Shown here: positions 10,008-22,207 of the stretch, piece by piece
Layout of the letters: every line of letters starts with the position of its first letter
How positions within the stretch are numbered: the first letter of the stretch is position 1
Source of the DNA: Saccoglossus kowalevskii
Lineage: Eukaryota > Hemichordata > Enteropneusta > Harrimaniidae
NCBI RefSeq assembly: GCF_000003605.2
Contig: NW_003143244.1
Location: 1 to 36,546, forward strand
Direction: 5' to 3'
Length of the DNA: 36,546 bases
The notes under the pieces: generated by a model
Told to the model about the DNA's origin: nothing
Database searches by the model: none
The model's input: the letters and a program-made list of their open reading frames with translations, nothing else
Translations under genes and position numbers: made by a program

Positions 10008-10301
10008 GGATTGTGTTCAACTATTTTGGTAGGGCTGCTAGACGCTGCCTATTCACGAGCGATCCCACTACTGCTCCACACGGAAACTTTTGCCTGCTGT
10101 GTTTCCACCCTGGGCCGATTCGTCCCTCATTATACAACCTGGTCGTCCTAACCTCCGTCGGGTCGACCATATTGATGCCGAGCTTAGCATGGACGCCTGA
10201 TCTCCATAGAAAGACAACTAACAGGACTCCCAACCTCAACCCGTCCAACAACCCCGGCCTCCAAGTAACTAGATTACAGGCGCACGCCACAACGCCCAGC
10301 C
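10008..10301 (-). ncRNA. 7SL: SRP RNA (7SL), copy 16
   Basis: 294-bp short-class copy with T6 terminator. CCUGUAAUCUAGUUAC replaces CCUGUAAUCCAGUUAC in the Alu domain; copies 26 and 31 share this. Confidence 0.92.
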
Positions 10302-10720
10302 ATTTTCGCATGACATTTTAACGCTATTTATTGAATAGAAGACAGTGCCATCTACGATTGAACCTGGCATCCAACTGGTTTGCATGTCTGTTTTGAAGTT
10401 TACACAATAATCATTGCTCAATAACTATCTAAGACAATCACTACATCAAAGTCGCCTATTCATAAAAACAAACCGCCGACAAAAATGGATACATGGCCTT
10501 ATGACTGAATAGAACTCGTGTTTCTCAGCAGAGTTCGTGAACTTAAAACCAAGTGAAAGTGTTCAAAGCATGAGAAAGTGAAATTAAAAACCATTGAAAA
10601 TAAATGGATTTACAGTCATTTTTTGGGGGGTAAAAATACAATGTTCAATGCAAATCGTTGAATTATATTCGATATATGCGATATATTAATATAAAAAGTA
10701 TACTCAATATAAAGGAAAAA

Positions 10721-11016
10721 GGATTGTGTTCAACTATTTTGGTAGGGCTGCTAGACGCTGCCTATTCACGAGCGTGATACCACTACTGCTCCACACGGGA
10801 ACTTTTGCCTGCTGTGTTTCCACCCTGGGCCGATTCGTCCCTCCTTATACAACCTGGTCGTCCGAACCTCCGTCGGGTCGACCATATTGATGCCGAGCTT
10901 AGCATGGACGCCTGATCTCCATAGAAAGACAACTAACAGGACTCCCAACCTCAACCCGTCCAACAACCCCGGCCTCCAAGTAACTGGATTACAGGCGCAC
11001 GCCACAACGCCCAGCC
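10721..11016 (-). ncRNA. 7SL: SRP RNA (7SL), copy 17
   Basis: 296-bp copy with T5 terminator, carrying the copy 14 markers (GUGGUAUCACGC, GUAUAAGGAGGG, GAGGUUCGGACG). Part of a three-unit duplication with offset 2143 bp. Confidence 0.92.
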
Positions 11017-11406
11017 ATTTACGCATGACATTTTAACGCTATTTATTGAATAGATGACAGTGCCATCTACGATGGTACCTGGCATCCAACTGGTTTGCAT
11101 GTCTGTTTTGAAGTTTACACAATAATCATTGCCCAATAACTATCTAAGACAATCACTACATCAAAGTCGCCTATTCATAAAAACAAACCTCGACAAAAAT
11201 GGATACATGGCCTTATGACTGAATAGAACTCATGTTTCTCAGCAGATTTCGTGAGCTTAAAACCAAGTGAAAGTGTTCAAAGCATGAGAAAGTGAAATTA
11301 AAATCCATTGAAAATAAATGGATTTACAGTAATTTTTGGGGTGATAAAAATACAATGTTCAATAAAAATCGTTGAATTATATTCGATATATGCGATATAT
11401 TAATAT

Positions 11407-11411
11407 AAAAA
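11407..11411 (-). terminator. Downstream T5, likely back-up terminator of copy 18
   Basis: The minus strand reads GTATACTTTTTATAT about 17 nt beyond the RNA body. In most units this run lies behind the main terminator; here it is the first T-run met. Confidence 0.55.
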
Positions 11412-11427
11412 GTATACTCAATATAAA

Positions 11428-11723
11428 GGATTGTGTTCAAGTATTTTGGTAGGGCTGCTAGACGCTGCCTATTCACGAGCGCGATCCCACTACTGCTCCA
11501 CACGGAAACTTTTGCCTGCTGTGTTTCCACCCTGGGCCGATTCGTCCCTCATTATACAACCTGGTCGTCCTAACCTCCGTCGGGTCGACCATAGTGATGC
11601 CGAGCTTAGCATGGACGCCTGATCTCCATAGAAAGACAACTAAGAGGACTCCCAACCTCAACCCGTCCAACAACCCCAGCCTCCAAGTAACTGGATTACA
11701 GGCGCACGCCACAACGCCCAGCC
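11428..11723 (-). ncRNA. 7SL: SRP RNA (7SL), copy 18, no adjacent terminator
   Basis: 296-bp body, but the T-run after CACAATCC is gone: the sequence passes straight to TTTATATTG, having lost 7 or 8 bp. The next T5 is at 11407-11411, so a transcript would gain about 17-21 nt. Also marked by GCAUCACUAUGG in place of GCAUCAAUAUGG. First of four such copies. Confidence 0.9.
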
Positions 11724-12134
11724 ATTTACGCATGGCATTTTAACGCTATTTATTGAATAGAAGACAGTGCCATCTACGACGGTACCTGGCATCCAACTGG
11801 TTTGCATGTCTGTTTTGAAGTTTACACAATAATCATTGCCCAATAACTATCTAAGACAATCACTACATCAAAGTCGCCTATTCATAAAAACAAACCTCGA
11901 CAAAAATGGATACATGGCCTTATGACTGAATAGAACTCATGTTTCTCAGCAGATTTCGTGAGCTCAAAACCAAGTGAAAGTGTTCAAAGCATGAGAAAGT
12001 GAAATTAAAATCCATTGAAAATAAATGGATTTACAGTAATTTTTGGGGTGATAAAAATACAATGTTCAATAAAAATCGTTGAATTATATTCGATATATGC
12101 GATATATTAATATAAAAAGTATACTCAATATAAA

Positions 12135-12430
12135 GGATTGTGTTCAAGTATTTTGGTAGGGCTGCTAGACGCTGCCTATTCACGAGCGCGATCCCACTAC
12201 TGCTCCACACGGAAACTTTTGCCTGCTGTGTTTCCACCCTGGGCCGATTCGTCCCTCATTATACAACCTGGTCGTCCTAACCTCCGTCGGGTCGACCATA
12301 GTGATGCCGAGCTTAGCATGGACGCCTGATCTACATAGAAAGACAACTAACAGGACTCCAAACCTCAACCCGTCCAACAACCCCAGCCTCCAAGTAACTG
12401 GATTACAGGCGCACGCCACAACGCCCAGCC
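12135..12430 (-). ncRNA. 7SL: SRP RNA (7SL), copy 19, no adjacent terminator
   Basis: Near-duplicate of copy 18, one 707-bp unit on, with the same terminator loss and GCAUCACUAUGG. It differs by UAUGUAGAUCAGG and by GAGGUUUGGAGUCC in helix 5. Confidence 0.9.
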
Positions 12431-12849
12431 ATTTACGCATGACATTTTAACGCTATTTATTGAATAGAAGACAGTGCCATCTAAGATGGTACCTGGCATC
12501 CACCTGGTTTGCATGTCTGTTTTGAAGTTTACACAATAATCATTGCCCAATAACTATCTAAGACAATCGCTACATCAAAGTCGCCTATTCATAAAAACAA
12601 ACCTCCGACTAAAATGGATACATGGCCTTATGACTGAATAGAACTCATGTTTCTCAGCAGAGTTCGTGAACTTAAAACCAAGTGAAAGTGTTCAAAGCAT
12701 GAGAAAGTGAAATTAAAAACCATTGAAAATAAATGGATTTACAGTCATTTTTTGTTGGGTAAAAATACAATGTTCAATGAAAATCGTTGAATTATATTCG
12801 ATATATGCGATATATTAATATAAAAAGTATACTCAATATAAAGGAAAAA

Positions 12850-13145
12850 GGATTGTGTTCAACTATTTTGGTAGGGCTGCTAGACGCTGCCTATTCACGA
12901 GCGCGATCCCACTACTGCTCCACACGAGAACTTTTGCCTGCTGTGTTTCCACCCTGGGCCGATTCGTCCCTCATTATACAACCTGGTCGTCCTAACCTCC
13001 GTCTGGTCGACCATATTGATGCCGAGCTTAGCATGGACGCCTGATCTCCATAGAAAGACGACTAACAGGAATCCTAACCTCAAACCGTCCAACAACCCCG
13101 GCCTCCAAGTAACTGGATTACAGGCGCACGCCACAACGCCCAGCC
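12850..13145 (-). ncRNA. 7SL: SRP RNA (7SL), copy 20
   Basis: 296-bp copy with T5 terminator. Marked by GACCAGACGGAGG, GGUUUGAGGUUAGGAUUCC and GUCGUC in the helix 5 arm. The last two recur in copy 30, 6916 bp away. Confidence 0.92.
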
Positions 13146-13557
13146 ATTTACGCCTGACATTTTAACGCTATTTATTGAATAGAAGTCAGTGCCATCTAAG
13201 ATGGTACCTGGCATCCACCTGGTTTGCATGTCTGTTTTGAAGTTTACACAATAATCATTGCCCAATAACTATCTAAGACAATCGCTACATCAAAGTCGCC
13301 TATTCATAAAAACAAACCTCCGACAAAAATGGATACATGGCCTTATGACTGAATAGAACTCATGTTTCTCAGCAGAGTTCGTGAACTTAAAACCAAGTGA
13401 AAGTGTTCAAAGCATGAGAAAGTGAAATTAAAAACCATTGAAAATAAATGGATTTACAGTAATTTTTGGGGTGATAAAAATACAATGTTCAATAAAAATC
13501 GTTGAATTATATTCGATATATGCGATATATTAATATAAAAAGTATACTCAATATAAA

Positions 13558-13853
13558 GGATTGTGTTCAAGTATTTTGGTAGGGCTGCTAGACGCTGCCT
13601 ATTCACGAGCGCGATCCCACTACTGCTCCACACGGAAACTTTTGCCTGCTGTGTTTCCACCCTAGGCCGATTCGTCCCTCATTATACAACCTGGTCGTCC
13701 TAACCTCCGTCGGGTCGACCATAGTGATGCCGAGCTTAGCATGGACGCCTGATCTACATAGAAAGACAACTAACAGGACTCCCAACCTCAACCCGTCCAA
13801 CAACCCCAGCCTCCAAGTAACTGGATTACAGGCGCACGCCACAACGCCCAGCC
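13558..13853 (-). ncRNA. 7SL: SRP RNA (7SL), copy 21, no adjacent terminator
   Basis: Third copy with the T-run deleted. Also GGCCUAGGG in place of GGCCCAGGG at the base of helix 8, and GCAUCACUAUGG. Confidence 0.9.
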
Positions 13854-14265
13854 ACTTACGCATGACATTTTAACGCTATTTATTGAATAGAAGACAGTGC
13901 CATCTAAGATGGTACCTGGCATCCACCTGGTTTGCATGTCTGTTTTGAAGTTTACACAATAATCATTGCCCAATAACTATCTAAGACAATCGCTACATCA
14001 AAGTCGCCTATTCATAAAAACAAACCTCCGACAAAAATGGATACATGGCCTTATGACTGAATAGAACTCATGTTTCTCAGCAGAGTTCGTGAACTTAAAA
14101 CCAAGTGAAAGTGTTCAAAGCATGAGAAAGTGAAATTAAAATCCATTGAAAATAAATGGATTTACAGTAATTTTTGGGGTGATAAAAATACAATGTTCAA
14201 TAAAAATCGTTGAATTATATTCGATATATGCGATATATTAATATAAAAAGTATACTCAATATAAA

Positions 14266-14561
14266 GGATTGTGTTCAAGTATTTTGGTAGGGCTGCTAGA
14301 CGCTGCCTATTCACGAGCGCGATCCCACTACTGCTCCACACGGGAACTTTTGCCTGCTGTGTTTCCACCCTGGGCCGATTCGTCCCTCATTATACAACCT
14401 GGTCGTCCTAACCTCCGTCGGGTCGACCATATTGATGCCGAGCTTAGCATGGACGCCTGATCTCCATAGAAAGGCGACTAACAGGACTCCCAACCTCAAC
14501 CCGTCCAACAACCCCGGCCTCCAAGTAACTGGATTACAGGCGCACGCCACAACGCCCAGCC
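14266..14561 (-). ncRNA. 7SL: SRP RNA (7SL), copy 22, no adjacent terminator
   Basis: Fourth T-run-less copy. Unlike copies 18, 19 and 21 it has the usual GCAUCAAUAUGG, so its 5' two-thirds came from a different unit type: a recombinant. Confidence 0.9.
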
Positions 14562-14980
14562 ATTTACGCATGACATTTTAACGCTATTTATTGAATAGAA
14601 GACAGTGCCATCTACGATGGAACCTGGCATCCAACTGGTTTGCATGTCTGTTTTGAAGTTTACACAATAATCATTGCCCAATAACTATCTAAGACAATCA
14701 CTACATCAAAGTCGCCTATTCATAAAAACAAACCTCCGACAAAAATGGATACATGGCCTTATGACTGAATAGAACTCATGTTTCTCAGCAGAGTTCGTGA
14801 ACTTAAAACCAAGTGAAAGTGTTCAAAGCATGAGAAAGTGAAATTAAAAACCATTGAAAATAAATGGATTTACAGTCATTTTTTGGGGGGTAAAAATACA
14901 ATGTTCAATGAAAATCGTTGAATTATATTCGATATATGCGATATATTAATATAAAAAGTATACTCAATATAAAGGAAAAA

Positions 14981-15276
14981 GGATTGTGTTCAACTATTTT
15001 GGTAGGGCTGCTAGACGCTGCCAATTCACGATCGTGATCCCACTACTGCTCCACACGGGAACTTTTGCCTGCTGTGTTTCCACCCTGGGCCGATTCGTCC
15101 CTCATTATACAACATGGTCGTCCTAACCTCCGTCGGGTCGGCCATATTGATGCCGAGCTTAGCATGGACGCCTGATCTCCATAGATAGACAACTAACAGG
15201 ACTCCCAACCTCAACCCGTACAACAACCCCGGCCTCCAAGTAACTGGATTACAGGCGCACGCCACAACGCCCAGCC
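14981..15276 (-). ncRNA. 7SL: SRP RNA (7SL), copy 23
   Basis: 296-bp copy with T5 terminator. Marked by GGGAUCACGAUCGUGAAUUGGC, GACCAUGUUGUAUAAUG and AUAUGGCCGACC. Copy 25, two units on, shares all three. Confidence 0.92.
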
Positions 15277-15696
15277 ATTTACGCATGACATTTTAACGCT
15301 ATTTATTGAATAGATGACAGTGCCATCTACGATGGTACCTGGCATCCAACTGGTTTGCATGTCTGTTTTGAAGTTTACACAATAATCATTGCCCAATAAC
15401 TATCTAAGACAATCACTACATCAAAGTCGCCTATTCATAAAAACAAACCTCCGACAAAAATGGATACATGGCCTTATGACTGAATAGAACTCATGTTTCT
15501 CAGCAGAGTTCGTGAACTTAAAACCAAGTGAAAGTGTTCAAAGCATGAGAAAGTGAAATTAAAAACCATTGAAAATAAATGGATTTACAGTAATTTTTGG
15601 GGTGATAAAAATACAATGTTCAATAAAAATCGTTGAATTATATTCAATATCTGCGATATATTAATATAAAAAGTATACTCAATATAAAGGAAAAAA

Positions 15697-15992
15697 GGAT
15701 TGTGTTCAACTATTCTGGTAGGGCTGCTAGACGCTGCCTATTCACGAGCGCGATCCCACTACTGCTCCACACGGAAAATTTTGCCTGCTGTGTTTCCACC
15801 CTGGGCCGATTCGTCTCTCATTATACAACCTGGTCGTCCTAACCTCCGTCGGGTCGACCATATTGATGCCGAGCTTAGCATGGACGCCTGATCTCCATAG
15901 AAAGACAACTAACAGGACTCCCAACCTCAACCCGTCCAACAACCCCGACCTCCAAGTAACTGGATTACAGGCGCATGCCACAACGCCCAGCC
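15697..15992 (-). ncRNA. 7SL: SRP RNA (7SL), copy 24
   Basis: 296-bp copy with T6 terminator. Marked by CCAGAAUAGUUG in the 3' arm, GCAAAAUUUUCC near helix 8 and GGCAUGCGCC in the Alu domain. Confidence 0.92.
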
Positions 15993-16411
15993 ACTTACGC
16001 ATGACATTTTAACGCTATTTATTGAATAGAAGACAGTGCCATCTACGATGGTACCTGGCATCCAACTGGTTTGCATATCTGTTTTGAAGTTTACACAATA
16101 ATCATTGCCCAATAACTATCTAAGACAATCACTACATCAAAGTCGCCTATTCATAAAAACAAACCTCCGACAAAAATGGATACATGGCCTTATGACTGAA
16201 TAGAACTCATGTTTCTCAGCAGAGTTCGTGAACTTAAAACCAAGTGAAAGTGTTCAAAGCATGAGAAAGTGAAATTAAAAACCATTGAAAATAAATGGAT
16301 TTACAGTCATTTTTTGGGGGGTAAAAATACAATGTTCAATGAAAATCGTTGAATTATATTCGATATATGCGATATATTAATATAAAAAGTATACTCAATA
16401 TAAAGGAAAAA

Positions 16412-16707
16412 GGATTGTGTTCAACTATTTTGGTAGGGCTGCTAGACGCTGCCAATTCACGATCGTGATCCCACTACTGCTTCACACGGGAACTTTTGCC
16501 TGCTGTGTTTCCACCCTGGGCCGATTCGTCCCTCATTATACAACATGGTCGTCCTAACCTCCGTCGGGTCGGCCATATTGATGCCGAGCTTAGCATGGAC
16601 GCCTGATCTCCATAGAAAGACAACTAACAGGACTCCCAACCTCAATCCGACCAACAACCCCGGCCTCCAAGTAACTGGATTACAGGCGCACGCCACAACG
16701 CCCAGCC
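16412..16707 (-). ncRNA. 7SL: SRP RNA (7SL), copy 25
   Basis: 296-bp copy with T5 terminator. The 3' half is of the copy 23 type. The 5' half is of the copy 12/28 type (CAACCCCGGCC preceded by GACCAA on the plus strand), so it is a mosaic. Confidence 0.92.
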
Positions 16708-16834
16708 ATTTACGCCTGACATTTTAACGCTATTTATTGAATAGAAGTCAGTGCCATCTAAGATGGTACCTGGCATCCACCTGGTTTGCATGTCTGTTTT
16801 GAAGTTTACACAATAATCATTGCCCAATAACTAT

Positions 16835-17650
16835 CTAAGACAATCGCTACATCAAAGTCGCCTATTCATAAAAACAAACCTCCGACAAAAATGGATACAT
16901 GGCCTTATGACTGAATAGAACTCATGTTTCTCAGCAGAGTTTGTGAACTTAAAACCAAGTGAAAGTGTTCAAAGCATGAGAAAGTGAAATTAAAAACCAT
17001 TGAAAATAAATGGATTTACAGTAATTTTTGGGGTGATAAAAATACAATGTTCAATAAAAATCGTTGAATTATATTCGATATATGCGATATATTAATATAA
17101 AAAGTATACTCAATATAAAGGAAAAAAGGATTGTGTTCAACTATTTTGGTAGGGCTGCTAGACGCTGCCTATTCACGAGCGATCCCACTACTGCTCCACA
17201 CGGAAACTTTTGCCTGCTGTGTTTCCACCCTGGGCCGATTCGTCCCTCATTATACAACCTGGTCGTCCTAACCTCCGTCGGGTCGACCATATTGATGCCG
17301 AGCTTAGCATGGACGCCTGATCTCCATAGAAAGACAACTAACAGGACTCCCAACCTCAACCCGTCCAACAACCCCGGCCTCCAAGTAACTAGATTACAGG
17401 CGCACGCCACAACGCCCAGCCATTTACGCATGACATTTTAACGCTATTTATTGAATAGAAGACAGTGCCATCTACGATTGAACCTGGCATCCAACTGGTT
17501 TGCATGTCTGTTTTGAAGTTTACACAATAATCATTGCCCAATAACTATCTAAGACAATCACTACATCAAAGTCGCCTATTCATAAATTAAAACAAACCTC
17601 CGACAAAAATGGATACATGGCCTTATGACTGAATAGAACTCATGTTTCTC
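16835..17650. repeat. Block duplicated at 20190-21005
   Basis: Offset 3355 bp. Holds copies 26 and 31 with UGUAAUCUAG, CGATTGAACCTGG upstream and the CATAAATTAAAAC spacer. The copy 16 unit is a third relative without the spacer insertion. Confidence 0.85.
17128..17421 (-). ncRNA. 7SL: SRP RNA (7SL), copy 26
   Basis: 294-bp short-class copy with T6 terminator and UGUAAUCUAG. Near-identical to copy 31 at an offset of 3355 bp; both are followed by the same rare spacer with an ATTAAAAC insertion. Confidence 0.92.
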
Positions 17651-17844
17651 AGCAAAGTTCGTGAACTTAAAACCAAGTGAAAGTGTTCAAAGCATGAGAA
17701 AGTGAAATTAAAAACCATTGAAAATAAATGGATTTACAGTCATTTTTTGGGGGGTAAAAATACAATGTTCAATGAAAATCGTTGAATTATATTCGATATA
17801 TGCGATATATTAATATAAAAAGTATACTCAATATAAAGGAAAAA

Positions 17845-18139
17845 GGATTGTGTTCAACTATTTTGGTAGGGCTGCTAGACACTGCCATTCACGAGCGTGA
17901 TCCCACTACTGCTCCACACGGGAAGTTTTGCCTGCTGTGTTTCCACCCTGGGCCGATTCGTCCCTCATTATACAACCTGGTCGTCCTAACCTCCGTCGGG
18001 TCGACCATATTGATGCCGAGCTTAGCATGGACGCCTGATCTCCATAGAAAGACAACTAACAGGACTCCCAACCTCAATCCGACCAACAACCCCGGCCTCC
18101 AAGTAACTGGATTACAGGCGCACGCCACAACGCCCAGCC
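17845..18139 (-). ncRNA. 7SL: SRP RNA (7SL), copy 27
   Basis: 295-bp copy of the GUGAAUGGC form with T5 terminator. Upstream DNA beyond -57 is missing (junction 18196/18197). It belongs to the same block as copies 1-2. Confidence 0.92.
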
Positions 18140-18195
18140 ATTTACGCATGACATTTTAACGCTATTTATTGAATAGAAGACAGTGCCATCTACGA

Positions 18196-18197
18196 TG
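18196..18197. other. Upstream-deletion junction, copy 27
   Basis: Same CGAT/GAAA junction as at 654, about 17.5 kb away, with one later change (GAAACTAAAAACC). Confidence 0.9.
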
Positions 18198-18337
18198 AAA
18201 CTAAAAACCATTGAAAATAAATGGATTTACAGTCATTTTTTGGGGGGTAAAAATACAATGTTCAATGAAAATCGTTTAATTATATTCGATATATGCGATA
18301 TATTAATATAAAAAGTATACTCAATATAAAGGAAAAA

Positions 18338-18632
18338 GGATTGTGTTCAACTATTTTGGTAGGGCTGCTAGACACTGCCATTCACGAGCGTGATCCCACT
18401 ACTGCTCCACACGGGAAGTTTTGCCTGCTGTGTTTCCACCCTGGGCCGATTCGTTCCTCATTATACAACCTGGTCGTCCTAACCTCCGTCGGGTCGACCA
18501 TATTGATGCCGAGCTTAGCATGGACGCCTGATCTCCATAGAAAGACAACTAACAGGACTCCCAACCTCAATCCGACCAACAACCCCGGCCTCCAAGTAAC
18601 TGGATTACAGGCGCACGCCGCAACGCCCAGCC
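18338..18632 (-). ncRNA. 7SL: SRP RNA (7SL), copy 28
   Basis: 295-bp copy with T5 terminator and complete upstream region. GUAUAAUGAGGAACGAAUC and the Alu-domain G variant are shared with copy 12. Confidence 0.92.
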
Positions 18633-19051
18633 ATTTACGCCTGACATTTTAACGCTATTTATTGAATAGAAGTCAGTGCCATCTAAGATGGTACCTGGCA
18701 TCCACCTGGTTTGCATGTCTGTTTTGAAGTTTACACAATAATCATTGCCCAATAACTATCTAAGACAATCGCTACATCAAAGTCGCCTATTCATAAAAAC
18801 AAACCTCCGACAAAACTGGATACATGGCCTTATGACTGAATAGAACTCATGTTTCTCAGCAGAGTTCGTGAACTTAAAACCAAGTGAAAGTGTTCAAAGC
18901 ATGAGAAAGTGAAATTAAAAACCATTGAAAATAAATGGATTTACAGTAATTTTTGGGGTGATAAAAATACAATGTTCAATAAAAATCGTTGAATTATATT
19001 CGATATATGCGATATATTAATATAAAAAGTATACTCAATATAAAGGAAAAA

Positions 19052-19346
19052 GGATTGTGTTCAACTATTTTGGTAGGGCTGCTAAACGCTGCCTATTCAC
19101 GAGCGCGATCCCACTACTGCTACACACGGAAACTTTTTCCTGCTGTGTTTCCACCCTGGGCGATTCGTCCCTCATTATACAACCTGGTCGTCCGAACCTC
19201 CGTCTGGTCGACCATATTGATGCCGAGCTTAGCATGGACGCCTGATCTCCATAGAAAGACGACTAACAGGAATCCCAACCTCAACCCGTCCAACAACCCC
19301 GGCCTCCAAGTAACTGGATTACAGGCGCACGCCACAACGCCCAGCC
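19052..19346 (-). ncRNA. 7SL: SRP RNA (7SL), copy 29
   Basis: 295-bp copy with T5 terminator. One nt is missing at the base of helix 8 (GAAUCGCCCAGGG). Also GCAGGAAAAAGUUUCC and UAGUGUGUGUAGC-type changes nearby (plus strand GCTACACACGG). Confidence 0.9.
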
Positions 19347-19766
19347 ATTTACGCATGACATTTTAACGCTATTTATTGAATAGAAGTCAGTGCCATCTAA
19401 GATGGTACCTGGCATCCACCTGGTTTGCATGTCTGTTTTGAAGTTTACACAATAATCATTGCCCAATAACTATCTAAGACAATCACTACATCAAAGTCGC
19501 CTATTCATAAAAACAAACCTCCGACAAAAATGGATACATGGCCTTATGACTGAATAGAACTCATGTTTCTCAGCAGAGTTCGTGAACTTAAAACCAAGTG
19601 AAAGTGTTCAAAGCATGAGAAAGTGAAATTAAAAACCATTGAAAATAAATGGATTTACAGTAATTTTTGGGGTGATAAAAATACAATGTTCAATAAAAAT
19701 CGTTGAATTATATTCAATATATGCGATATATTAATATAAAAAGTATACTCAATATAAAGGAAAAAA

Positions 19767-20062
19767 GGATTGTGTTCAACTATTCTGGTAGGGCTGCTAG
19801 ACGCTGCCTATTCACGAGCGCGATCCCACTACTGCTCCACACGGAAACTTTTGCCTGCTGTGTTTCCACCCTGGGCCGATTCGTCCCTCATTATACAACC
19901 TGGTCGTCCTAACCTCCGTCTGGTCGACCATATTGATGCCGAGCTTAGCATGGACGCCTGATCTCCATAGAAAGACGACTAACAGGAATCCTAACCTCAA
20001 ACCGTCCAACAACCCCGGCCTCCAAGTAACTGGATTACAGGCGCACGCCACAACGCCCAGCC
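19767..20062 (-). ncRNA. 7SL: SRP RNA (7SL), copy 30
   Basis: 296-bp copy with T6 terminator. Its 3' part is like copy 24 (CCAGAAUAG) and its 5' part like copy 20 (GGUUUGAGGUUAGGAUUCC): a clear mosaic of two unit types. Confidence 0.92.
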
Positions 20063-20482
20063 ATTTACGCCTGACATTTTAACGCTATTTATTGAATAGA
20101 AGTCAGTGCCATCTAAGATGGTACCTGGCATCCACCTGGTTTGCATGTCTGTTTTGAAGTTTACACAATAATCATTGCCCAATAACTATCTAAGACAATC
20201 GCTACATCAAAGTCGCCTATTCATAAAAACAAACCTCCGACAAAAATGGATACATGGCCTTATGACTGAATAGAACTCATGTTTCTCAGCAGAGTTCGTG
20301 AACTTAAAACCAAGTGAAAGTGTTCAAAGCATGAGAAAGTGAAATTAAAAACCATTGAAAATAAATGGATTTACAGTAATTTTTGGGGTGATAAAAATAC
20401 AATGTTCAATAAAAATCGTTGAATTATATTCGATATATGCGATATATTAATATAAAAAGTATACTCAATATAAAGGAAAAAA

Positions 20483-20775
20483 GGATTGTGTTCAACTATT
20501 TTGGTAGGGCTGCTAGACGCTGCCTATTCACGAGCGATCCCACTACTGCTCCACACGGAAACTTTTGCCTGCTGTGTTTCCACCCTGGGCCGATTCGTCC
20601 CTCATTATACAACCTGGTCGTCCTAACCTCCGTCGGGTCGACCATATTGATGCCGAGCTTAGCATGGACGCCTGATCTCCATAGAAAGACAACTAACAGG
20701 ACTCCCAACCTCAACCCGTCCACAACCCCGGCCTCCAAGTAACTAGATTACAGGCGCACGCCACAACGCCCAGCC
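20483..20775 (-). ncRNA. 7SL: SRP RNA (7SL), copy 31
   Basis: 293-bp short-class copy with T6 terminator and UGUAAUCUAG, as copy 26. One nt is lost in the 5' arm of helix 5 (GGGGUUGUGGACGGG). Confidence 0.9.
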
Positions 20776-21196
20776 ATTTACGCATGACATTTTAACGCTA
20801 TTTATTGAATAGAAGACAGTGCCATCTACGATTGAACCTGGCATCCAACTGGTTTGCATGTCTGTTTTGAAGTTTACACAATAATCATTGCCCAATAACT
20901 ATCTAAGACAATCACTACATCAAAGTCGCCTATTCATAAATTAAAACAAACCTCCGACAAAAATGGATACATGGCCTTATGACTGAATAGAACTCATGTT
21001 TCTCAGCAAAGTTCGTGAACTTAAAACCAAGTGAAAGTGTTCAAAGCATGAGAAAGTGAAATTAAAAACCATTGAAATAATGGATTTACAGTCATTTTTT
21101 GGGGGGTAAAATACAATGCTCCAATGAAAATCGTTGAATTATATTCGATATATGCGATATATTAATATAAAAAGTATACTCAATATAAAGGAAAAA

Positions 21197-21492
21197 GGAT
21201 TGTGTTCAACTATTTTGGTAGGGCTGCTAGACGCTGCCTATTCACGAGCGTGATCCCACTACTGCTCCACACGGGAACTTTTACCTGCTGAGTTTCCACC
21301 CTGGGCCGATTCGTCCCTCATTATACAACCTGGTCGTCCTAACCTCCGTCGGGTCGACCATATTGATGCCGAGCTTAGCATGGACGCCTGATCTCCATAG
21401 AAAGACAACTAACAGGACTCCCAACCTCAACCCGTCCAACAACCCCGGCCTCCAAGTAACTGGATTACAGGCGCACGCCACAACGCCCAGCC
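21197..21492 (-). ncRNA. 7SL: SRP RNA (7SL), copy 32
   Basis: 296-bp copy with T5 terminator. The helix 8 tip reads GUG-GAAA-CUC, which breaks the middle pair of the closing stem, and AGCAGGUAAAAG matches copy 6. Confidence 0.9.
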
Positions 21493-21911
21493 ATTTACGC
21501 CTGACATTTTAACGCTATTTATTGAATAGAAGACAGTGCCATATACGATGGTACCTGGCATCCAACTGGTTTGCATGTCTGTTTTGAAGTTTACACAATA
21601 ATCATTGCCCAATAACTATCTCAGACAATCACTACATCAAAGTCGCCTATTCATAAAAACAAACCTCCGACAAAAGTGGATACATGGCCTTATGACTGAA
21701 TAGAACTCGTGTTTCTCAGCAGAGTTCGTGAACTTAAAACCAAGTGAAAGTGTTCAAAGCATGAGAAAGTGAAATTAAATACCATTGAAAATAAATGGAT
21801 TTACAGTCATTTTTGGGGGATAAAAATACAATGTTCAATGAAAATCGTTGAATTATATTCGATATATGCGATATATTAATATAAAAAGTATACTCAATAT
21901 AAAGGAAAAAA

Positions 21912-22207
21912 GGATTGTGTTCAACTATTTTGGTAGGGCTGCTAGACGCTGCCTATTCACGAGAGCGATCCCACTACTGCCTTACACGGAAACTTTTGCC
22001 TGCTGTGTTTCCACCCTGGGCCGATTCGTCCCTCATTATACAACCTGGTCGTCCTAACCTCCGTCGGGTCGACCATATTGATGCCGAGCTTAGCATGGAC
22101 GCCTGATCTCCTTAGAAAGACAACTAACAGGACTCCCAACCTCAACCCGTCCAACAACCCCGGCCTCCAAGTAACTGGATTACAGGCGCACGCCACAACG
22201 CCCAGCC
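21912..22207 (-). ncRNA. 7SL: SRP RNA (7SL), copy 33
   Basis: 296-bp copy with T6 terminator, sister of copy 11 (GGGAUCGCUCUCGUG, CCGUGUAAGGCAG) at an offset of 15476 bp. Confidence 0.93.

Larger units (their letters stand above)
17549..18760. repeat. Block matching the left end of the window
   Basis: Shares with 1-1150 the rare CATAAATTAAAACAAACC spacer, TCAGCAAAGTTC, two GUGAAUGGC-form genes and the CGAT/GAAA junction. The left end has one more 493-bp unit. Confidence 0.85.
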
